Assembly: GCA_947499275.1 (NCBI GenBank)
Contig: CANMNM010000061.1
Location: 1 to 7,303 of the forward strand
From: Actinomycetota bacterium
GTDB lineage: Bacteria > Actinomycetota > Actinomycetes > S36-B12
Length of the DNA: 7,303 nucleotides
Direction of reading: 5' to 3'
Below the pieces are notes generated by a model. The model did no database searches. It saw only the letters and a list, made by a program, of their open reading frames with translations, and was not told where the DNA came from. The first letter of the stretch is position 1, and each line of letters starts with the position of its first letter. Positions 1 to 4,875 of this stretch are shown in pieces. The translations under genes were made by a program, and so were the position numbers.

Positions 1-1416
1 AATTCGACGTGAATGGCGACCTAGTCGTGCGGCAGTCGCCGCTTTAGGCTTTGATTCGGAATCTTCGAGGACAACTTCCGTCGCGTTATCAATGAGATAG
101 GTCAAGGGTTGTGGAATTGATCCTTTGACCCACTGCCCAAAAAACTCATTGAAGTCCTGTGATTTCCACCCTGCCTGCATACCGCGTTCAATCGTTTCGG
201 CGGTAAACCGATACACGCTAGCGGCTCCACGGCTCTCAATATCGGCGATTGCGTGTAATTTCTCGCCAACTTCCAGCGGAAGTGGTCCAGCCGCTATGAC
301 GGTTAAGTCTCCCTGAATGAGGAATTCAGTTACTTCGGCCGGAAGCTTGAGAGTTGAACCGGCGATTGGTGCATCGTCTGCTGTGATTCCAATGCCCGCT
401 TCGCACAAGATTTCACCATGAGCTATCCCGATCCACTCAGCTTCGCGCAAGGTGACTTTGGCGACTTCCTCTCGGCGGGACCCCCGTCTCCGCGGATAGA
501 AATGATCAAGTGCTTTGACAAAAAGTTTCCAGTGCCTGGTCGCAGCAGCGTCGGTGTTTTCATTCCACCATTGGAGTGTGCGAAGTGTTTGCCAACGCAT
601 GACACCGACGGTAGGGGACTCACCACTTCCTGAAAGTGGCTTATTGCCTTCACTGCCCATTAGTGGAAGGTCAAGCCAAGCTTGAGCCAGTACGACCCAC
701 TGCGATTCTTTCGACTTATTTCGCCATGTTTCATACTTTGTTGTGACTTCCCATTGCAATGAAGTTGTCAACGCAATGAGCCCAGCGTGATACAGAACTT
801 CTATAAGGAGGCAAGCTTCGTTGAGAGGAATTGCCAGAAACTTTGCAAGTTGATCAACATCTTTTGTTGCAATCCCACCTGAGCGAAGTGCTGTTAGGGG
901 TGCAGTTCGGAAAATATACAGCGCGTCATGAGCCAATGACATAAATGTGTGAGCTGCAAGACCTGACTGCATTTGCAGATCCTGTTTCGGCGCAGTGCCG
1001 TTTGACTCGGGAGGAAGGGGAACGACGAGTGCATCCGAGTACCCCTCATTCAAGGTGTCACGCACTGAAGTCACCGCGCTGAGCGAGTCGGGCAAACCCC
1101 ACACCAGGGCCAATTTGAGCAGTACGCCGATTTCTACTTCGAGGTTTTCTGCGACAAGGGGATCAACGGACTCGGATAGCGCAACGCTGCTCATCGAGTT
1201 TTCACGAAGGGTAAACAAGACATGAAGCTGTGGCGCGGACAAAATGTCAAGGGTTCGACTCACCGAGGGAGTCGCTGTTGCGCGTCTGGCCAAACTGGAG
1301 ATATCAGCGGGCGCCGGGTGAGCCAAATCTGGGCGACCTAAGAAAAGTTCGGTAAGTTCAACCTCACTGCGACCGCGTAAGGAATCGGCGAGGCTTCGTG
1401 GGCGGCTAGTGCTCAT
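1..1416 (-). CDS. Helicase-associated domain protein (XPB/Ssl2 N-terminal-like, PF13625 type), N-terminal 472 residues only
   Basis: An unbroken reading frame of 472 codons runs from ATG at 1416 off the left edge, with no stop codon in frame. The end near base 1 resembles the actinobacterial helicase-associated protein (Rv0862c-like, Helicase_C_3 domain). Around residues 375-440 it has the family signature: FLIQGDLTVIAAGPL, then IADIESRGAASVYRFT, then the segment ending IPQPLTYLID. The preceding part (about 1-370) is a helical, winged-helix-like region with low conservation. Family members usually lie near an XPB-type helicase gene and are thought to assist it in DNA repair; the role is not well established. 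The ATG overlaps the stop of the upstream 85-residue gene (ATGA), so translation is probably coupled. After TYLIDN the sequence departs from the VARxxG-type continuation I recall for the family, becoming an acidic then Lys/Ala/Arg-rich stretch. The C-terminus lies outside the window. I am confident of the family, less so of the function. Confidence 0.85.
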   Translation of the reverse strand, partial: MSTSRPRSLADSLRGRSEVELTELFLGRPDLAHPAPADISSLARRATATPSVSRTLDILSAPQLHVLFTLRENSMSSVALSESVDPLVAENLEVEIGVLLKLALVWGLPDSLSAVTSVRDTLNEGYSDALVVPLPPESNGTAPKQDLQMQSGLAAHTFMSLAHDALYIFRTAPLTALRSGGIATKDVDQLAKFLAIPLNEACLLIEVLYHAGLIALTTSLQWEVTTKYETWRNKSKESQWVVLAQAWLDLPLMGSEGNKPLSGSGESPTVGVMRWQTLRTLQWWNENTDAAATRHWKLFVKALDHFYPRRRGSRREEVAKVTLREAEWIGIAHGEILCEAGIGITADDAPIAGSTLKLPAEVTEFLIQGDLTVIAAGPLPLEVGEKLHAIADIESRGAASVYRFTAETIERGMQAGWKSQDFNEFFGQWVKGSIPQPLTYLIDNATEVVLEDSESKPKAATAARLGRHSRRI

Positions 1417-1670
1417 TCGCTGGGTGACCCCGATGCCAAAGATGACGTTGATCGAGAGCGGGCCGACATGGTGAGCCCAGCCAGGACTGTAGCCAGGCCA
1501 ACCCCGGTGATCATCGACAAAAACCACCACGTACCTGAAAGTTCAAGATCGCTGACGAGCGGAAGAATTGCAATCAAAGTTGCCACAAGTCCAATGATCG
1601 TGAGGATCGCTCCCGCTTTGATTACCCCCTGTGCCCGCGTTACTTTGGCGCTTTCGAAGGTTCCGGGCAT
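1413..1670 (-). CDS. Small two-helix membrane protein of unknown function
   Basis: An 85-residue protein with a charged N-terminus (about 1-18, with K9, R12 and K18), a first transmembrane helix near 18-40, a short loop (SDLELSGT), and a second helix near 48-69. A Ser-rich tail with RSR (71-73) follows and is probably cytoplasmic. I do not recognise the family. It is probably the first gene of a two-gene unit: its TGA stop (1413-1415) overlaps the ATG of the helicase-associated gene. There is no Shine-Dalgarno sequence before its ATG. Instead TAGGCT sits six bases upstream, which fits a leaderless transcript. The positive-inside rule puts both ends in the cytoplasm. That is inference, as is any link to the repair-related downstream gene. 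Confidence 0.75.
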   Translation of the reverse strand: MPGTFESAKVTRAQGVIKAGAILTIIGLVATLIAILPLVSDLELSGTWWFLSMITGVGLATVLAGLTMSARSRSTSSLASGSPSE

Positions 1671-1676
1671 TTGCTT

Positions 1677-1682
1677 AGCCTA
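1677..1682 (-). promoter_or_regulatory. Putative -10 element of a leaderless promoter
   Basis: On the minus strand TAGGCT matches the actinobacterial TAnnnT -10 pattern and is followed by AAGCAA and then the ATG at 1670. A spacing of six bases would put the transcription start at or next to the A of the ATG. I see no convincing -35 hexamer. The site would drive the 85-residue membrane gene and the coupled helicase-associated gene. Confidence 0.45.
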
Positions 1683-1689
1683 GGCCCTC

Positions 1690-1702
1690 GTGGTTTGACC
1701 AC
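1690..1702. repeat. Short perfect inverted repeat in divergent intergenic region
   Basis: GTGGT-TTG-ACCAC has two 5-base arms around a 3-base spacer. It lies between the divergent membrane-protein and csp genes, 7 bases beyond the putative -10 of the minus-strand gene (upstream of it on that strand). It could be an operator half-site pair for a small dimeric regulator. A 5-base arm arises by chance often enough that this is only a candidate. Confidence 0.2.
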
Positions 1703-1730
1703 CAGATCCGGAACCAAAGGGTGCCTGCGA

Positions 1731-1736
1731 TAACCT
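1731..1736 (+). promoter_or_regulatory. Possible -10 element of the csp promoter
   Basis: TAACCT on the plus strand fits TAnnnT. Transcription would start near 1743, giving a leader of roughly 50 bases before the GTG at 1792 that includes a G-rich stretch and a GGAGAGAG ribosome-binding site. There is no clear -35 at the right distance. The hexamer is the same as the putative -10 of the DUF2530 gene. Confidence 0.3.
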
Positions 1737-1791
1737 TGAGGACACTCCGTTGGGGGGTGGGAAGTGCGTTATGGAGAGAGTGGGGCGAGCC

Positions 1792-2175
1792 GTGCCTACA
1801 GGAACAGTTAAATGGTACGACGCAGAAAAGGGCTTCGGCTTTATTTCAAGTGATGAAGGCGAAGACGTCTTCGTTCACGTCTCAACCCTGCCCACCGGTG
1901 TTACCGCGTTAAAGCCGGGCACCAAACTCGATTTTGGAATTGTTGACGGACGCCGTGGCAAGCAGGCCTTGACCGTGACTATTTTGAGTGAACCCGCTTC
2001 AGTTGTCAAAGGTCACCGCAAGAAGGCCGATGACATGGCAATCATGTTGGAAGACGTGATTAAGTTACTCGACAGCGTGAGTAATCAGTTACGCCGTGGA
2101 AAGTACCCGACCGATGCTATGGCGCAAAAGACCGCTTTGGTGTTGCGCGCTGTTGCCGACGATCTAGATATTTAA
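1792..2175 (+). CDS. cspB: Cold-shock domain protein with actinobacterial C-terminal helical extension (CspB-like)
   Basis: A 127-residue protein. Residues 1-65 form a cold-shock domain (five-stranded OB fold binding single-stranded RNA or DNA), with TVKWYD at 5-10, RNP1 KGFGFI at 13-18, RNP2 VFVHV at 26-30 and a GxRGxQA segment near 53-59. Residues 75-127 are an added, predicted helical region (RKKADDMA, then LEDVIKLLDS, ending AVADDLDI). This region is characteristic of the long actinobacterial form (about 127-135 residues, versus about 67 for ordinary Csp). I chose GTG at 1792 because family members begin MPTGxVKW and GGAGAGAG lies about 11-15 bases upstream. In-frame ATGs at 1771 and 1750 would add residues foreign to the family. 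The 3' end overlaps the convergent dehydrogenase gene by 12 bases. The likely role is an RNA chaperone or regulator. The symbol follows the mycobacterial homologue. Confidence 0.93.
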   Translation: MPTGTVKWYDAEKGFGFISSDEGEDVFVHVSTLPTGVTALKPGTKLDFGIVDGRRGKQALTVTILSEPASVVKGHRKKADDMAIMLEDVIKLLDSVSNQLRRGKYPTDAMAQKTALVLRAVADDLDI

Positions 2176-3141
2176 TACGAGTTTTCCGTGCACGTCGCCG
2201 TGCAGCATTGACTCGAAGGCGACTCGTGCTTGCTGAATTGGCAAGACTCGATCAATCACGGGTTTTGTTTTCGTTCGCTCCATTAATTCGAGTAATTCAA
2301 CAAAGTCACTTCGTGAGCCCATGGTCGAACCGTTAATTGATAGTTGCAGGAAGAAAACTCGATTGAGGTCTGCCGGTGGCATTGCGCCACTTGTTGCGCC
2401 AGAGACAACTATTGTTCCCCCGGGGCGAAGGGATCGAAGGGAGTGCGACCAGGTTGCTTCGCCAACAGTTTCAATGACCGCGTCAACTTTGCCCGGTAAT
2501 TTCGCATTCGATTCAAATACGTGATCTGCTCCGAGCCCGGTGGCAAAAGCACGCTTGCTTTCATCACGTGAAGTGGCCCAAACATTAAGGCCAAGGGCTT
2601 TTGCCAAAACAATTGCGGCTGTGGCAACACCGCCGCCAGCGCCTTGAATGAGAACGGTGTCTCCGGGCTGTGTGTTAGAACGCTTTGCAAGCATTCGATA
2701 AGCCGTTAGGTAGGCCGTTGGTAGGCATGAAGCCTCTTCAAAACTAATCGATGCCGGTTTATCCAAAAGATTCTGGGCCGGAACACGAACACGCTCCGCG
2801 AGCGTCCCCGGGTACAACTCACTCAAGAGAGTGCGGTGAACATCAAGGGTTTCGTCAAAGATTTTTCCATCAGAGCTATGGGAGTCACCGATCACCGCGT
2901 GCACGACTACTTCGCGACCATCATCGGTTACGCCAGATGCGTCACTTCCCAAGATCATCGGTACGCGATCAGCTTTGAGCGCTTGACCTTTAAGGGACCA
3001 AACATCGTGGTGATTTAGACTTGCACTTTTCACATTTACCGTGACCCATTCAGGGGGAGTCTCCGGTTCAGCAATCTCACCAACGGTTAGTGCATCGAGG
3101 GGATTTTCCGGATCAATCGAGTGTGCATAAACGGCAAACAT
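2164..3141 (-). CDS. Medium-chain dehydrogenase/reductase, zinc-independent quinone oxidoreductase type
   Basis: A 325-residue protein of usual family length. Residues 1-125 form the GroES-like catalytic domain (SLNHHDVWSLKG at 41-52, ILGSDASG at 63-70). Residues 135-265 form the Rossmann domain with the glycine-rich nucleotide loop IQGAGGGVATAA at 165-176. An SR pair at 191-192, near the end of the second strand, is compatible with NADPH preference. It lacks the GHE motif and Cys ligands of zinc alcohol dehydrogenases, and the four-Cys structural-zinc loop, so it should reduce quinones, enones or similar carbonyls without metal. The substrate cannot be told. AAGGAG sits four bases before the ATG and overlaps the TAA of the upstream lipoprotein gene; the eight-base gap implies one operon. 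Its 3' end runs 12 bases into the end of csp. Confidence 0.9.
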   Translation of the reverse strand: MFAVYAHSIDPENPLDALTVGEIAEPETPPEWVTVNVKSASLNHHDVWSLKGQALKADRVPMILGSDASGVTDDGREVVVHAVIGDSHSSDGKIFDETLDVHRTLLSELYPGTLAERVRVPAQNLLDKPASISFEEASCLPTAYLTAYRMLAKRSNTQPGDTVLIQGAGGGVATAAIVLAKALGLNVWATSRDESKRAFATGLGADHVFESNAKLPGKVDAVIETVGEATWSHSLRSLRPGGTIVVSGATSGAMPPADLNRVFFLQLSINGSTMGSRSDFVELLELMERTKTKPVIDRVLPIQQARVAFESMLHGDVHGKLVLNI

Positions 3142-3145
3142 CTTG

Positions 3146-3151
3146 CTCCTT
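3146..3151 (-). promoter_or_regulatory. Shine-Dalgarno of the dehydrogenase, overlapping the upstream stop
   Basis: On the minus strand AAGGAG shares its first two bases with the TAA stop of the DUF2771 gene and lies four bases from the ATG at 3141. A ribosome ending the lipoprotein would cover it, so the two genes are probably co-translated. Confidence 0.7.
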
Positions 3152-3620
3152 AACTCGCTTGATCTAGTTTGAAGATCCAGATGCCTCGGGCGCCGACGCC
3201 AGTGCTGGCATAGATTTGTAGTAGTTCACCTTCGGCTGGGATTACCTGGGTCTCAGGGAATGTGAAGCGGTAGTAAAGACTCGTGATCGGGTTTGCATTC
3301 AGGCGCTTATCGCCGAGCACTACAAACCAACCTGTCTCTGCGACAGCAGGATCCACGCTAATTCCCACTGTATCGCCGGGAAAAACTGAGACGACTGAAA
3401 CTGCATCGCCGCTTGCCGCTTGGGCGATCAGGTCTTGGGCGCAGTCCCCGGTGCCCAGTTCTTCAGATTCAAAGGCCCAGCAAGTTGCTTGCCGGTTTTG
3501 GCTATTGGACCCGGAGAAGACCGTGGCGTTAGGTAAGGGCTTGGTACAACCGGAAAGAAGCAGCAATGCCGAGACTGTGAGGGAGAGGAGGGCAGCGCCC
3601 TTGCGAAACTGTGGGGTCAT
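3150..3620 (-). CDS. DUF2771-family secreted lipoprotein
   Basis: A 156-residue protein with a lipoprotein signal peptide: R6/K7, a hydrophobic run at 9-22, and lipobox LSGC at 22-25 with lipidated Cys25. The mature part has two cysteines (C47 and C60) that could form a disulfide, and the DUF2771 pattern: a FPGDTVGISVDPAVAETGWFVV segment around residues 80-101, then a strand-rich end (YYRFTFPE, ELLQIYAS, RGIWIFKL). It should sit on the outer face of the cytoplasmic membrane. Function is unknown. In other Actinobacteria DUF2771 genes lie near DUF3027, MFS and csp genes, as here. A TAATGT hexamer seven bases before the ATG and the absence of a close Shine-Dalgarno suggest a leaderless mRNA. It is the first gene of an operon with the dehydrogenase. 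Confidence 0.85.
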   Translation of the reverse strand: MTPQFRKGAALLSLTVSALLLLSGCTKPLPNATVFSGSNSQNRQATCWAFESEELGTGDCAQDLIAQAASGDAVSVVSVFPGDTVGISVDPAVAETGWFVVLGDKRLNANPITSLYYRFTFPETQVIPAEGELLQIYASTGVGARGIWIFKLDQAS

Positions 3621-3627
3621 GGCGGTG

Positions 3628-3633
3628 ACATTA
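3628..3633 (-). promoter_or_regulatory. Putative -10 element of a leaderless promoter
   Basis: TAATGT on the minus strand fits TAnnnT and ends seven bases before the ATG at 3620. It would drive the DUF2771 lipoprotein and dehydrogenase operon. No -35 hexamer is recognisable. A purine-rich GGGAGGG lies too far upstream (about 20 bases) to act as a Shine-Dalgarno for this ATG. Confidence 0.45.
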
Positions 3634-3676
3634 CCCGCTGTTCCCTCCCCGGCGCCTCATGGGAGAGACTTGGGGG

Positions 3677-4474
3677 GTGAGTACGCAATTGTCAGCCCTA
3701 GCCACAGCCGCTGAGGCGCCAAACTTGGCTGTGGATCCAACGTTTGTCAGTGCCCTGGATGAGGCAAAAGCCGCTGCGATTATTGAGGCCGGCAATTCAG
3801 CTTTTATCGGTGAACACCTTGGATTGGTCATGGAAGCCGAGAACCTAGCAACCCACCTGTTTCAATGTACGAATAAGGCATATGTTGGTTGGCAGTGGGC
3901 CGTCACGCTTGCGGTTGCCCCAAAGAGCAAGTCAAAGGTCACCGTAACTGACGTCGTTCTGCTTCCTGGGCCAGACTCGATTTTAGCGCCGCCCTGGCTT
4001 CCGTGGAGTGAACGAATTCAACCCGGTGACCTCAGCCCCGGTGACGTACTCCCGGTCGATGCGCATGACGAACGTCTCGTGGTGGGCTTTGCAGAATTTT
4101 TTGCCAGTGACGTAAACGAGGACTTTGAATACGTTGAGGAATATCGGGGCATCATGTCCGGTTGGGAATTGGGACTTGGTCGCGCTCGAGTGCTTTCCGT
4201 CGTTGGGCGCGAGCAGGCCGCGGATCGCTGGCAGAGCAGCGAATTCGGTCCCGCAACTGAAATGGCCCGACTTGCACCAGCATCCTGCGGCAGTTGCGGT
4301 TTTCACAATTCCTTAGCGGGTCCACTCGGGCAAGCGTTTACCGTATGCACCAATGCACTCTCACCGGCTGACGGCCGCATCGTCTCGTTGAGTTTTGGTT
4401 GCGGTGCACACTCAGGCACCGTAGATCCGGGATTTGTGCCGGTTGAACGTGAGGGTTCAACGAGCATCGAGTAG
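3677..4474 (+). CDS. DUF3027-family protein with a putative zinc-ribbon end
   Basis: A 265-residue soluble protein. The conserved core includes YVGWQWAVTLAVAP (69-82), VVLLPGPDSILAPPWLPWSERIQPGDL (93-119) and PGDVLP (121-126), the diagnostic DUF3027 stretch. An acidic section follows (145-156). The end carries C204xxC207, C224, and C242 with H245, spaced like a zinc ribbon; the motifs CGSCGF and FGCGAHS are typical of the family. No signal peptide or membrane helix is present, so it is cytoplasmic. I chose GTG at 3677 because GGGAGAG (3661-3667) lies nine bases upstream; an in-frame ATG at 3659 has no such site. It is divergent from the DUF2771 operon. The function is not known; zinc binding is inferred from the cysteines. 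Confidence 0.88.
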   Translation: MSTQLSALATAAEAPNLAVDPTFVSALDEAKAAAIIEAGNSAFIGEHLGLVMEAENLATHLFQCTNKAYVGWQWAVTLAVAPKSKSKVTVTDVVLLPGPDSILAPPWLPWSERIQPGDLSPGDVLPVDAHDERLVVGFAEFFASDVNEDFEYVEEYRGIMSGWELGLGRARVLSVVGREQAADRWQSSEFGPATEMARLAPASCGSCGFHNSLAGPLGQAFTVCTNALSPADGRIVSLSFGCGAHSGTVDPGFVPVEREGSTSIE

Positions 4475-4495
4475 AGAACTCAGGCAGCTGCTTAG

Positions 4496-4768
4496 TTAAC
4501 TACCCAGTCCGATCCTGCGATTACGCCGGTGCAAAAAGGCCAAACCCAGGACCCCGGTCACGCTGGCGATCAGTCCGACACCGAACCACCAAACGGTAAT
4601 GCCCGATGAACTCCCCGTGATTCCGGCGGGTGAGATCGGCGCAATGAATGCAATAACCGCCGTCGAAATGATAGCCATTACGGTCCCAATTCGAACCGGT
4701 AAAATCGCGTTGGAATCGGATGCGGCCATGTGGAAAGAGTAACGGCTTACGGGTTGAATGGGAATCAT
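4496..4768 (-). CDS. DUF2530-family small membrane protein
   Basis: A 90-residue protein with two predicted transmembrane helices (about 25-45 and 58-79) and a basic cytoplasmic end, RRNRR (81-85). The pattern of ILPVRIGT, helix, a TVWWFGVG turn, then GVLGLAFLHRR fits DUF2530 (Rv0879c-like), a small actinobacterial membrane family of unknown function. Two starts are possible. ATG at 4768 has a TAACCT hexamer seven bases upstream, which suits a leaderless mRNA. ATG at 4729 would give MAASDSN and a 77-residue protein closer to usual family length but has no ribosome-binding site. I prefer 4768 on promoter spacing. Its 3' end faces DUF3027 across 21 bases. Confidence 0.8.
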   Translation of the reverse strand: MIPIQPVSRYSFHMAASDSNAILPVRIGTVMAIISTAVIAFIAPISPAGITGSSSGITVWWFGVGLIASVTGVLGLAFLHRRNRRIGLGS

Positions 4769-4773
4769 TGCTT

Positions 4774-4779
4774 TAAGGT
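4774..4779 (+). promoter_or_regulatory. Putative -10 element, plus strand, overlapping the opposite-strand -10
   Basis: TAAGGT fits TAnnnT and ends six bases before the ATG at 4786, so the 29-residue ORF and the downstream secreted protein could be read from a leaderless mRNA. TTGAAT at 4754-4759 resembles a -35 but is only 14 bases away, shorter than usual. Confidence 0.4.
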
Positions 4780-4781
4780 TA
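4776..4781 (-). promoter_or_regulatory. Putative -10 element, minus strand, for the DUF2530 gene
   Basis: TAACCT on the minus strand fits TAnnnT and ends seven bases before the ATG at 4768. It shares bases 4776-4779 with the plus-strand TAAGGT, so RNA polymerase could open only one promoter at a time. The -35 region is weak. Confidence 0.4.
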
Positions 4782-4785
4782 GGGA

Positions 4786-4875
4786 ATGACCCCAGGATTT
4801 CGAAGGATCGTCACCATAGTGGTGCTCGTAGCGCTTATTGGAAGTGTTTTTGTTGCGGCGATTGCGTCAATCTGA
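4786..4875 (+). CDS. 29-residue single-helix membrane peptide
   Basis: ATG to TGA encodes 29 residues: a short basic head (MTPGFRR), a hydrophobic helix at about 8-27, and no tail. The shape, basic head followed by one helix, is that of small actinobacterial membrane peptides that are often left unannotated. I do not know a function. The start has no strong Shine-Dalgarno sequence but lies six bases from TAAGGT, consistent with a leaderless mRNA. The stop codon overlaps the likely start of the secreted propeller-like protein, so the peptide may act as a translated leader as well as, or instead of, a product. The alternative frame that opens at ATG 4758 crosses this ORF but would give an unlikely Cys-rich head. 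Short length limits certainty. Confidence 0.6.
   Translation: MTPGFRRIVTIVVLVALIGSVFVAAIASI

Noticed and set aside
1..5. The window begins AATTC, like the cut end of an EcoRI clone.
   Set aside because: At least eight intact GAATTC sites occur inside the window, so a complete EcoRI digest is not the source; the match is probably chance.
423..653. Short open frames on both strands within the first 1.4 kb.
   Set aside because: All lie inside the 472-codon helicase-associated frame, which carries the family motifs.
2187..2205. TGCAC-GTCGCC-GTGCA inverted repeat just after csp, as a terminator.
   Set aside because: The stem is only five pairs, no T-run follows, and it lies within the dehydrogenase coding region.
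3983..4306. A 107-residue minus-strand open frame.
   Set aside because: It lies entirely antisense to the conserved core of DUF3027 and has no ribosome-binding site or family resemblance.
4481..4492. GCAGCTGC palindrome between DUF3027 and DUF2530 as a bidirectional terminator.
   Set aside because: The perfect part leaves no room for a loop, the outer pairs are weak or mismatched, and no T-tract flanks it.
4758..4871. ATG 4758 as the start of the secreted protein (382 residues).
   Set aside because: It would add 39 residues with a Cys-rich head before an otherwise perfect signal peptide, crosses the 29-residue ORF in another frame, lies on the other side of the divergent -10 elements, and has no ribosome-binding site.
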